A DNA stretch of 64,000 nucleotides from Casp-actino8 sp964614655 (GTDB lineage: Bacteria > Actinomycetota > Acidimicrobiia > Acidimicrobiales > Ilumatobacteraceae). Of this stretch, positions 43,575-51,569 are shown piece after piece (positions within the stretch are counted from its first letter, which is position 1; each line of letters begins with the position of its first letter). The stretch covers positions 1-64,000 of the forward strand of contig CAZTPF010000006.1 in assembly GCA_964614655.1 (NCBI GenBank). The letters are read 5' to 3'. A program made the position numbers and the translations under genes. The notes under the pieces are model-generated. The model was not told the origin of the DNA, did no database searches, and saw only the letters and a program-made list of their open reading frames with translations.

Positions 43575-44591
43575 GTGTCGACTGTCGGGATCATCGTCAA
43601 CCCGAATGCGGGCAAGGACATCCGCCGTCTGGTCACTCCGGCGACGCACACGTCCGACGCGACCAAGGTCGGCATCGTTCGTCGGGCCATCGTGGCCGCC
43701 ACCGAATCGGGTGCCGAGCGCATCCTCTTGGCACCCGATCGTCATCGCCTCGCCGAACGAGCGGCAGCCGATCTCGACGCCCCCGTCCAGATCGTCGACG
43801 AATCCGTCACCGGTTCGCGATTCGACACCATCGCGGCCGCCCGTAGGTTCTGGAAGGAACAGGCCGGAGCCGTGATCGCCCTCGGAGGCGACGGAACGTC
43901 ACGTGATGTCGCCCTCGGCTGGCCCGACGCCCCGTTGGTGGCCGTCTCCACCGGCACCAACAACGTCTACCCGTCGGCGATCGACGGCACGTCGGCCGGT
44001 GTCGCAGCGGCTCTGGTGGCGACCGGATCGGTGACCATCGACGAAGTGGGTCACCGCAGCAAGCGCATCCTCGTTCGAATCGACGAGGATGCGTCGTCGG
44101 TCGACGACGTGGCCTTGGTCGACCTGGCTTTCGTCGACACCGACTTCATCGGCGCGCGAGCAGTGCGCGATCCGCACACGGTCACGCGCGTCGTCGCCGT
44201 GATCGCCACTCCGACCTCGACCGGTCTCTCGAGTATCGCCGGTCGCCTGCACCCCATCGACCGCAACGGTCCGGGCGGAGTCCTCGTCGAACTCGGTGCC
44301 GGATCCCGATCGATTCGCGTTCCTCTCGCACCCGGTTCGTTCACCACGATGTCGGTGGCCGGAGTCGAACCTCTCTCCGACGGCGACGAACTCGTGTTCA
44401 CCGGACGGACGATTCTGGCGTTCGACGGAGAGCGTGATCGTACGGTGAGCGAGACCGGACGCGTCACCGTTCGTATCGACTCCGGTGGACCGATCCTGAT
44501 CGACGTCGACCGCACACTTCAGCTTGCGGCTCAGCGCCGACTCTTCGACAGCACCACCGAAAACCACCACGGAGACGTTCATGGCCACTGA
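43575..44591 (+). CDS. acoX: ATP-NAD-kinase-like protein (AcoX-like)
   Basis: 338 residues. The N-terminus VGIIVNPNAGKDIRRL and the ALGGDGTSRDVALG loop (GGDGT kinase motif) mark the NAD-kinase/diacylglycerol-kinase-like superfamily; the context between E1-beta and E2 matches AcoX of acetoin dehydrogenase operons. AcoX is non-essential there and its reaction is unproved. Its presence tilts the complex to acetoin or a related 2-oxo compound rather than pyruvate. The start is GTG 43575, 8 bases after the E1-beta stop; the stop overlaps the E2 start by 11 bases. Confidence 0.82.
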   Translation: MSTVGIIVNPNAGKDIRRLVTPATHTSDATKVGIVRRAIVAATESGAERILLAPDRHRLAERAAADLDAPVQIVDESVTGSRFDTIAAARRFWKEQAGAVIALGGDGTSRDVALGWPDAPLVAVSTGTNNVYPSAIDGTSAGVAAALVATGSVTIDEVGHRSKRILVRIDEDASSVDDVALVDLAFVDTDFIGARAVRDPHTVTRVVAVIATPTSTGLSSIAGRLHPIDRNGPGGVLVELGAGSRSIRVPLAPGSFTTMSVAGVEPLSDGDELVFTGRTILAFDGERDRTVSETGRVTVRIDSGGPILIDVDRTLQLAAQRRLFDSTTENHHGDVHGH

Positions 44592-45999
44592 ATTCCTGAT
44601 GCCCAAACTCGGCCTGACCATGGAGGAAGGCACGATTCTCGAGTGGTTGGTCGACGAGGGTTCGAACGTCGAACCCGGAACGCCCGTTCTGCGAATCGAA
44701 ACCGACAAGGTCGAGAGCGACGTCGAGGCCGTTGCCACCGGAAAGCTGCATCGTCTGGCCGACGTCGGTTCGACTCATGTCTGCGGAGCAGTGATCGCTC
44801 TCCTCCTGGCCGAAGGTGAAGCGCCGCCCGCCACCGCGACGTCAGCCACTCCATCGACGCCTGCCGTCACCGCTCCCGCCGTATCGACCCCGTCACCGGC
44901 CGAGGCCCGAAGCGTTTCGACGTCGACGTCGTCCGACGGACGACTCCTTGCGTCCCCGAACGCTCGCCGTGTGGCCGCCGAACTCGGTGTCGATCTGGGC
45001 TCGGTCGTCGGCACGGGTCCTGGTGGCCGCATCGTGTCCGAGGATGTCGAAGAAGCGGCGTCATCCCCGCGCCCCGCCCGACAGAGCACCGCCCCACGTC
45101 CCGCACAAGCCCCGGTGCGACCAGCGGGAGGCTCGTCGATCCTGGCCACGGCAGCGGCCCGTCAACTGGCCGATCTGCTCGGAATCGACATCGGAGCGGT
45201 CGCTCCCGACGACGACGGGCGAGTCTCACGCGACGGGGTCGCCTCCCACGTCCGCCAACTCCTGGCCGCTCCCCGTTCGGCCACGACAGGTGAGTCGGCC
45301 TCGCTCCCGCCGGCCGCCCAGACTCCGACCTCGACGAAGCGAATGAGCGGCATGCGCGGAACGATCGCCAAGCGCATGCACTCGTCCCTGCAGCAGATGG
45401 CCCAGTTGACGTTGACAATGGATGCGACGATGGACGCGGTCGTCGCCGACCGCGAATCCCGCAAGGGAAACGAGACGGTTCCCGGGTTCACCGACTACGT
45501 CATCGCCGCCTGCGCGCGTGCACTTCGAGAACACGCGATCGTCAACTCCCAGGTGACCGACGACGGCATCGCACTGCTACCCGATGTCCATGTCGGTATG
45601 GCCGTCGCGCTCGACGAAGGGCTCGTCGTCCCGGTGGTACGCCATGCCGATCGTCTCGACCTCGAATCTCTCGCCGTCGAGACCAAACGCCTGGCGTCGG
45701 CCGCGCGATCGGGCTCGCTCGCGCTCGCCGACCTCGAGGGCGGGACCTTCTCGGTGAGTGCGCTTGGCATGTTCGGAGTCGACGCATTCACCCCGGTGAT
45801 CAATCCTCCGAACACCGCCATCATGGGAGTCGGCCGTCTTCGCGACGACGTCGTACTCGACGGCAAGAAGGTCTCCACGCAAACGCGCCTGACGCTCAGC
45901 CTCACCTGGGATCACCGGGTCTTCGACGGCGCACCGGCCGCACAGTTCGCCCAGACCGTCTGCCGCCTCCTCGCCTCCCCCTCCGAACTCGACACCTGA
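44581..45999 (+). CDS. Dihydrolipoamide acyltransferase (E2) with two E3-binding domains
   Basis: 472 residues. One lipoyl domain with the lipoyl lysine in ETDKVES (about 42), an Ala/Pro/Ser/Thr linker, then two peripheral-subunit-binding domains in a row (about 120-155, SPNARRVAAELGVDL, and about 185-220, TAAARQLADLLGIDI), another linker and the catalytic acyltransferase domain ending in DHRVFDGAPAAQF (His/Asp active site). The second PSBD-like domain is unusual. The E3 (lipoamide dehydrogenase) gene is not in the window, so the complex must share E3. Overlaps acoX by 11 bases. Confidence 0.94.
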   Translation: MATEFLMPKLGLTMEEGTILEWLVDEGSNVEPGTPVLRIETDKVESDVEAVATGKLHRLADVGSTHVCGAVIALLLAEGEAPPATATSATPSTPAVTAPAVSTPSPAEARSVSTSTSSDGRLLASPNARRVAAELGVDLGSVVGTGPGGRIVSEDVEEAASSPRPARQSTAPRPAQAPVRPAGGSSILATAAARQLADLLGIDIGAVAPDDDGRVSRDGVASHVRQLLAAPRSATTGESASLPPAAQTPTSTKRMSGMRGTIAKRMHSSLQQMAQLTLTMDATMDAVVADRESRKGNETVPGFTDYVIAACARALREHAIVNSQVTDDGIALLPDVHVGMAVALDEGLVVPVVRHADRLDLESLAVETKRLASAARSGSLALADLEGGTFSVSALGMFGVDAFTPVINPPNTAIMGVGRLRDDVVLDGKKVSTQTRLTLSLTWDHRVFDGAPAAQFAQTVCRLLASPSELDT

Positions 46000-46052
46000 C
46001 CAGAACACCAGTTGGGAGGAACGGGAATCGGAGTCGGCAGTGGGGGCAGCAG

Positions 46053-46964
46053 CTAGCCGCGAGCCGCCTCCACGACCGGCAGAAAACGGTCGAGCAGCGC
46101 GATCCAGTCGGCGGGGCTCTCGATTCCGTCCCAGAAGTTGTGCTCCAGAGTGAGTTCTACGTAGCCGTTGTCGCGCGCGGCGATCGCATCGGCGATCAAT
46201 CTCTCCATGGTCGTCACCTCGTCCTGCCGCGGCGTGAGCGGGGGTTGCACGAATGAACGACTGAACACCTGGATCGGTGCTCGGCCCGCGTCTCTCATCG
46301 AGTTCATCTGCTCGACCATCGCCGACACCTTCGACGGCTTCAGTCCGGCCGGATTCCACGCATCGAACCACTTGGCGGTTCGAGCCAAACCATCGGACGA
46401 CCACATGCCGGAGAGCAGAAGGGGATGCGGACGCTGTACCGGCTTCGGGTCGACGTACGACGGAGGAATCGAGAAGTGCTCGCTCTCGTACGCCACGGGG
46501 TCGTCACCCCAACAGGCGAGCAGAGCGGGTACGAAGTCGTCCATTCGCCGCCCGCGAGTCGTGACCTCGGTTCCCGACGCCGCATGCTCCTCGGCGCTCC
46601 AACCGACGCCGAGGCCGACGACCAGACGCCCGGCCGACATCTGATCGATCGTCGCGGTCCGCTGAGCGAGTTGCACTGGCCAATGGTTGCCGGCCACGAG
46701 AATGCTGGTTCCGAGGCGTACACGCGACGTCACCGCCGACACGTAAGCCAACGTCTCGAGAGGCGCGTACACCGACTGGTATTGAGTCGGTGGCATGACG
46801 CCCGGGCCGCCGTATCCCCGCGACGGAGTCAGCGGATACATGAAATGATCCTGAACCCAGAGCCCCGAATAGCCCAGTTCCTCGGCCTTGACCGCGAAGT
46901 CGCGCACCACCTCGGCCGTGACGTGTTGTCCGAGCTGCGGAAGGCAGATCCCGACGCCGGTCAC
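46053..46964 (-). CDS. LLM-class F420-dependent oxidoreductase
   Basis: 303 residues: VGICLPQLGQHV, GYSGLWVQDHFMYPL, VRLGTSILVAGNHWPVQLAQRTATIDQMSAGRLVVGLGVGW, and LLLSGMWSS. This is the second LLM protein of the window and belongs to a different subgroup from the one at 2064. The GTG at 46964 overlaps the Rieske-gene stop (GTGA). It is convergent with the E2 gene, 53 bases away. Confidence 0.9.
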   Translation of the reverse strand: MTGVGICLPQLGQHVTAEVVRDFAVKAEELGYSGLWVQDHFMYPLTPSRGYGGPGVMPPTQYQSVYAPLETLAYVSAVTSRVRLGTSILVAGNHWPVQLAQRTATIDQMSAGRLVVGLGVGWSAEEHAASGTEVTTRGRRMDDFVPALLACWGDDPVAYESEHFSIPPSYVDPKPVQRPHPLLLSGMWSSDGLARTAKWFDAWNPAGLKPSKVSAMVEQMNSMRDAGRAPIQVFSRSFVQPPLTPRQDEVTTMERLIADAIAARDNGYVELTLEHNFWDGIESPADWIALLDRFLPVVEAARG

Positions 46965-47456
46965 GACGTGGCCTCAGGCCATTCGTTGACCAGACGACCG
47001 GCGTCGACTCCGCGGCGAAAGAGATCGGTCAACTGGTCGTCGGACGTCGCGAGAATGGCGTCGATCCATCCGTGCACGTACTGCGCGCCGCCTTCGTTGC
47101 GCCCGAACACGAACTCCTTCTTCGCGCCTGTCTTCACNNNNNNNNNNNNNNNNNNNNNNNNNNNNNNNNNNNNNNNNNNNNNNNNNNNNNNNNNNNNNNN
47201 NNNNNNNNNNNNNNNNNNNNNNNNNNNNNNNNNNNNNTTCGATCGCCTTGTACGAATTCGGTTCGGCGATTTCGGCCGAGGTGGCGATCAACAACGGGAC
47301 TCGTTTGAACACGAGATCGACTTCTCGACGCCAACGTTCCGGATCGAAGTAGTTGGTCGCCGGGATGGTCGTGACACCCTCGGTCAGATCGGTCGTTCCG
47401 GCCTTGTTGTGGGCAATGGTCCGCTCGGCCATTGCGATCAGTTTCTCCCGACTCAT
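46961..47456 (-). CDS. Rieske-type ring-hydroxylating oxygenase, interrupted by an assembly gap
   Basis: The gene starts at ATG 47456 behind GGAGGGG. Its first 73 residues (TNYFDPERWRREVDLVFKRVP, ATSAEIAEPNSYKAIE) match the N-terminus of Rieske oxygenase alpha subunits, just before the cluster-binding domain. The N-run at 47138-47237 then hides the middle. After it, the last 58 residues (FVFGRNEGGAQYVHGWIDAIL) look like the C-terminus of such a subunit and end at TGA 46961-46963, overlapping the LLM start. The two parts are in different frames relative to a 100-base spacer, so the gap length is not real; a full gene would need roughly 0.8 kb more. Whether it is one gene is inference. Confidence 0.6.
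47138..47237. other. Assembly gap (100 N)
   Basis: Exactly 100 undetermined bases, the usual placeholder for a scaffold join of unknown size. It falls inside the Rieske-like gene above. Confidence 0.98.
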
Positions 47457-47495
47457 CGCACCCCTCCGATGTCGCTCACCAGACTGTAGGGCAGG

Positions 47496-48395
47496 TCAGT
47501 CGTTTTGCAGCAGATGCACGAGGCTGCTGGTGTCCCAGCGCCGTCCACCACGGGCCACGACCTGGGCGTAGAACTGATCGACCAAGGCCGTCATGGGCAG
47601 ACGCGCGCCATTGCGATTCGCCTCCTCGAGACAGATCGCCAGATCCTTGCGCATCCACTCGGCGGCGAATCCGAACTCGAATTCACCTCGGGCCATGGTC
47701 GCGGCCCGATTGTCCATCTGCCAGCTCTGCGCCGCACCCTTGCCGATCACGTCGACGACTCGATCGACGTCGAGTCCGGCTCGCTGGGCGAAGTTGACCG
47801 CTTCCGACAGGCCTTGGACGATCCCGGCGATGCAGATCTGATTGACCATCTTGGTGAGCTGACCCGAGCCGGCCGCACCCAGACATTCACAGGCTCGCGC
47901 GTACGGCGCAACAGCCAGTCGCGCGCGCTCGAAGACCGACTCGTCGTCGGATCCGCACATCACGGTGAGGGCGCCCTTTTCGGCACCGGCCTGTCCACCC
48001 GACACCGGGGCGTCGACGAAACCGACTCCGGCCTCGGCGCAGGCTTCGGCCAACTCGCGAGCGACTCGAGCCGAGGCGGTGGTGTGATCGATCAACACCG
48101 AACCAGGTGTCATACCGGCGAGGGCGCCGGTCGGACCCAGCGCCACTTCTCGCACGTCGTCGTCGTTTCCGACGCACATCATGACGAACTCGGCTCCTTC
48201 GACCGCTTCGACGGGCGTCGGCGAAGCTCGCCCACCGTGTTCGGCGACCCAAGCCAGCGCTTTGGCCGCCGTGCGGTTGTAGACGGTGATCGAGCGTCCG
48301 GACCGGGCGAGATGACCAGCCATCGGAGCTCCCATCACCCCGAGGCCGAGAAATGCGACCGAACCCTCGACGAGGCGTGGCGAAGCAGAAGTCAT
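47496..48395 (-). CDS. 3-Hydroxyisobutyrate dehydrogenase-family NAD(P)-binding protein
   Basis: Beta-hydroxyacid dehydrogenase, 299 residues: AFLGLGVMGAPMAGHL Rossmann motif, DAPVSGGQAGAEKG substrate site and the catalytic Lys in GSGQLTKMVNQ. It oxidises a 3-hydroxyacid (3-hydroxyisobutyrate, tartronate semialdehyde or similar) or reduces its semialdehyde. It is followed on the same strand by the Rieske-like gene after 40 bases and preceded by the SDR at 48409 after 13, so it may be part of that operon. Confidence 0.93.
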   Translation of the reverse strand: MTSASPRLVEGSVAFLGLGVMGAPMAGHLARSGRSITVYNRTAAKALAWVAEHGGRASPTPVEAVEGAEFVMMCVGNDDDVREVALGPTGALAGMTPGSVLIDHTTASARVARELAEACAEAGVGFVDAPVSGGQAGAEKGALTVMCGSDDESVFERARLAVAPYARACECLGAAGSGQLTKMVNQICIAGIVQGLSEAVNFAQRAGLDVDRVVDVIGKGAAQSWQMDNRAATMARGEFEFGFAAEWMRKDLAICLEEANRNGARLPMTALVDQFYAQVVARGGRRWDTSSLVHLLQND

Positions 48396-48408
48396 GCTCT
48401 GAAGTCTG

Positions 48409-49179
48409 TCACTCGGGAGTCACGTAGGCGGCAGTGATACCCCCGTCGATCACGAGCGACTGTCCGGTCATCCAACTGCTCTCGTCGGACGCGAGGAACA
48501 GCGCCCCGTTGGCGATCTCGTGAGGTTCGCCGAAACGCCCCATGGGAATGTGCACCAGACGTCTTTCTCGCTTCGCGTCATCGCTCAAGAACTTGGCGAG
48601 GAGAGGGGTCATGATGGGTCCCGGACACAGAGCGTTGGCTCGCACACCTCGCCGTGCGTACATGACGGCGATCTCACGCGTCATGGCGAGTACCGCGCCC
48701 TTGGATGCCGTGTAGGCGACCTGAGGAGTGGCGGCGCCCATGTGAGCCACGAAACTGGCCACGTTCACGATCGATCCACCACCTGATTCGACCATGAGTG
48801 GAAGCGCGTACCGACATCCGAGCAGAACACCCTTCACGTTGATGTCCATCGTGCGCTCATAGGTCTCGAGGGGCGTGTTCTCGGGACCGTCGTCGTCGGC
48901 CAGCATGACCCCTGCGTTGTTGTAGAGGACGTGCAGCGCGCCGAATTCTTCTCGCGCGTGCTCGACTGCCGCCGCCACCGAGTCGGGATCGGTCACGTCG
49001 CACCGAACGTAAGTCGCCTCACCACCCGCCGAATCGACGGCGGCGATCACTTCATCGCCATCCACGACGTCGGCCACGACCACTCGCGCACCTTCGGACG
49101 CGAACAACTCGGCGGCCGTACGACCGAGGCCGGACGCCGCGCCGGTGATGAGGGCGACCTTGCCCGACAGACGGTTCAT
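48409..49179 (-). CDS. SDR-family oxidoreductase
   Basis: 256 residues: TGAASGLG, YNNAGV, VNVASFV, YTASKG, and TGQSLVIDGG. Classical SDR on the same strand as the glutamine-synthetase-like gene upstream (22-base spacing) and the hydroxyacid dehydrogenase downstream. Eighth SDR of the window. Confidence 0.92.
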   Translation of the reverse strand: MNRLSGKVALITGAASGLGRTAAELFASEGARVVVADVVDGDEVIAAVDSAGGEATYVRCDVTDPDSVAAAVEHAREEFGALHVLYNNAGVMLADDDGPENTPLETYERTMDINVKGVLLGCRYALPLMVESGGGSIVNVASFVAHMGAATPQVAYTASKGAVLAMTREIAVMYARRGVRANALCPGPIMTPLLAKFLSDDAKRERRLVHIPMGRFGEPHEIANGALFLASDESSWMTGQSLVIDGGITAAYVTPE

Positions 49180-49201
49180 GGGAACTCCAATTCCTCGAGG
49201 T

Positions 49202-50575
49202 TCAGATGCGTTCGAAGTAACGCCGAAGCTCCCAGTCGGTCACCGCTCGGTTGAACGACGCCCACTCGGTCTCGGCCGATCGAAGAATCCAGTGATGTAC
49301 GTCCTCACCGAAACACTCGCGAGCCGTCTCACTCGTCCTCCAGGCCTCGATCGCATCGGGAAGATTCCACGGAATTCGTTCGACATCGCTTGCGGTGTAG
49401 CCGTTGCCCACATAGGGGTCAGTGAGTTCGAGTCGATGCCTGATCCCGTGGAGCCCACCGGCCAGATTGCCGGCGAAAGCCAGATAACTGATCGCGTCGG
49501 CGCCGGGCACGCGATTCTCCACTCGCGTCGACGGGCCGTGACCGACTTTGCGGAAACCGAGGGTCCGATTGTCGATTCCCCAGCCCACGCCGGTGGGGGC
49601 CCACGATTCGGGCTGGAACCGCTTGTAACTGTTCACCGTCGGGGCCCAGAGCAAGGCGAACTCCCGTGCCGTGGCGATCTGACCGGCGAGGAACTGCCGG
49701 AACAACGGACTCATCCCGTTCGAGTCGGAGGGGTCGGCGAAAAGATTGGTCCGACGCGCCTCGTCCCACAGGCTCACGTGGACGTGACATGACGAACCGA
49801 CATCGGCGAAAGACGGTTTGGCCATGAACGTGACCGACCTGCCGTGGCGAGCCGCTATCTCCTTGGCCGCGAACTTGTAGACGAGATTTCGATCCGCCAT
49901 CTCGACCGCTTCGGCGTACGACACGTTGATCTCGTGCTGCCCCGCCCCGGCTTCACCCTTCGAGAACTCGACCGGCACACCCGAAGCGTCGAGGGCGCGA
50001 CGAAGATCCCCGATCACCACCTCGTCCTGCGTCGTGATCTGGATGCTGTAGTCCTCGGCGAACGGAGAGTGCGTGTGCAGATCGCGATAACCCGATTCGA
50101 ATGCCTGGCGATAGGACTCGCGGTACATGAAGAACTCGATCTCACTGCCGATCATCGGCACCGCTCCGACCTGTTGCGCCGCTTCCACCTGCCGCCGAAG
50201 GATCGTGCGCGGGGCCACCTCGATTTCGGCGCCGTCCGCAGTCCGGAGATCGCACACGACGAGAGCGGTCCGGTCGAGCCACGACAGAACTCGTACGGTG
50301 GACCAATCGGCTACGGCGACCATGTCGCCGTAGCCCGTGTCGAAACTGGAGAAGCGGAAGCCCTCCTCCGGCTGGTCGTCGAGGTCGCAGGTGAGCAGAT
50401 AGTCGCAGTTCTCGGTGCCGTGGTCGGCCACGTGCTCGACAAAGAAGCGCCCCGAGGTCCGCTTGCCGGCGAGACGACCGTAGCGATCGGGAAACGCCAT
50501 GATGACGGTGTCGATGCGGCCCGACGAAACGAGATCACTCAACTCGTCGCGGGAGACGACGTCTCTGACGATCAT
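49202..50575 (-). CDS. Glutamine-synthetase-like enzyme (gamma-glutamyl-amine ligase type)
   Basis: 457 residues. The catalytic beta-barrel signature GSEIEFFM, QHEINVSYAEAVEMADRNLVYKF, FMAKP, GSSCHVHVSLWD and NRTLGFR are present. It lacks the adenylylation-region features of GlnA and looks like the PuuA/GlnA3-type ligases that join glutamate to amines, or a related catabolic branch. Start ATG 50575. It lies between the catabolic operon and CarD, at the border to the housekeeping block. Substrate amine unknown. Confidence 0.85.
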   Translation of the reverse strand: MIVRDVVSRDELSDLVSSGRIDTVIMAFPDRYGRLAGKRTSGRFFVEHVADHGTENCDYLLTCDLDDQPEEGFRFSSFDTGYGDMVAVADWSTVRVLSWLDRTALVVCDLRTADGAEIEVAPRTILRRQVEAAQQVGAVPMIGSEIEFFMYRESYRQAFESGYRDLHTHSPFAEDYSIQITTQDEVVIGDLRRALDASGVPVEFSKGEAGAGQHEINVSYAEAVEMADRNLVYKFAAKEIAARHGRSVTFMAKPSFADVGSSCHVHVSLWDEARRTNLFADPSDSNGMSPLFRQFLAGQIATAREFALLWAPTVNSYKRFQPESWAPTGVGWGIDNRTLGFRKVGHGPSTRVENRVPGADAISYLAFAGNLAGGLHGIRHRLELTDPYVGNGYTASDVERIPWNLPDAIEAWRTSETARECFGEDVHHWILRSAETEWASFNRAVTDWELRRYFERI

Positions 50576-50637
50576 GCGAGCACGCTACCCAAAGGCGTGC
50601 GGTGGCGGTTCGACATCGATCGACCACCCGGTGACGA

Positions 50638-51378
50638 TCACTTCTTGGCGGACGCCTTCTTGGCGGGTGCCTTCTTGGTCGCCGCCTTGGCGGGAGCGGC
50701 CTTCTTCGGCGCCGCGTCCTTCGCAGCGGCCGCCTTCTTGGCCGGCGCCTTCTTCGGTGACTCGTCCTTCTCGACTGTCTTGGTCGCACTCTTGGCCGGA
50801 CTCTTGGCCGGTGCCGCCTTCGGTGCCGCACTCTCGTCGTCCGACTCGGACTTGGCCACGGACTTGGCGGCCTTGGCTGGCTTCAGCACACCTTTGGCGA
50901 GAGCGTCGTCGAGATAGTTCTCGGCATCTTCGGTCGAAACTTTCAACGCCGGAGCGATCTCGGAGATGAGGTTGACTCGGGCGCGCTCATACATCGTGCG
51001 CTCGGCGGCCGAAAGAGAAGCATCACGGTTTCGTGCCGCGAGGTTTCGCACCACTTCGGCGACCTGGTACACGTCGCCGCTCTTCAACTTCTCCTGGTGA
51101 TTCTTGAAGCGACGACTCCAGTTGCTCGGAACACGAGGATCGGCCTTCGAGAGCACCGCCACCAGGTCGGCCAACTCGTCCGGCGAAACCGGCGGGCGAA
51201 CACCGACGTCGTCGACCTTGGCCAACGGAACCTTGAGCATCATTTCCCCGATCACGGTGGACAGAATCAGGTACTCGATCGGCTTACCGCTCTCGAACGG
51301 GTCCTCCTTGCGGGTCGCCACCACCTTGCACGCTCCGTGCTGGGGATAGATGACGGTGTCACCCTTCTTGAACTTCAC
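50638..51378 (-). CDS. carD: CarD-family RNA-polymerase regulator with H1-like C-terminal tail
   Basis: 246 residues; usual CarD is about 160. Residues 1-60 are the RNAP-interacting domain (FKKGDTVIYPQHGACKVV), and about 65-162 the DNA-binding helical domain, including the Trp that contacts the -10 edge (SNWSRRF). CarD stabilises open promoter complexes, mostly at rRNA genes. From about 165 on, the chain is almost only Lys, Ala, Pro and Ser (APAKKAAAAK, AAPAKAATKK), like histone H1 or the tail of mycobacterial HupB. The tail is encoded by the same frame without any break. A minus-strand -10-like TAGACT stands at 51418-51423. Confidence 0.93.
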   Translation of the reverse strand: MKFKKGDTVIYPQHGACKVVATRKEDPFESGKPIEYLILSTVIGEMMLKVPLAKVDDVGVRPPVSPDELADLVAVLSKADPRVPSNWSRRFKNHQEKLKSGDVYQVAEVVRNLAARNRDASLSAAERTMYERARVNLISEIAPALKVSTEDAENYLDDALAKGVLKPAKAAKSVAKSESDDESAAPKAAPAKSPAKSATKTVEKDESPKKAPAKKAAAAKDAAPKKAAPAKAATKKAPAKKASAKK

Positions 51379-51442
51379 TCGGACCTCGCTCGGGGGATGC
51401 GGTTAGGCAGTCACCCGAGTCTAGGGCGACCGATGCGCAATC

Positions 51443-51519
51443 TGGCGCCCTCGGCACGATTCGAACGTGCGCGCTACGGATTAGAAGGCCGTTGCTCTAT
51501 CCAACTGAGCTACGAGGGC
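51443..51519 (-). tRNA. tRNA-Arg (anticodon TCT)
   Basis: Cloverleaf is read on the minus strand: acceptor GCCCTCG/CGAGGGC, D-arm GCTC...GAGC, anticodon loop CTTCTAA (TCT), T-arm GCACG-TTCGAAT-CGTGC, discriminator G and an encoded CCA. The closing pair of the anticodon stem appears as C-U rather than a Watson-Crick pair; the other pairs are good. Confidence 0.93.
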
Positions 51520-51569
51520 TTTCCGGAAATCCTACGGAGTATGCGCAGGCAGTCGGCACGACTCCACGG

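Noticed and set aside
50640..50870. Repetitive GCC/TTC-rich stretch, and a plus-strand frame with FLAGAFF-like repeats
   Set aside because: It is the reverse of the Lys/Ala/Pro tail of CarD; no independent gene.
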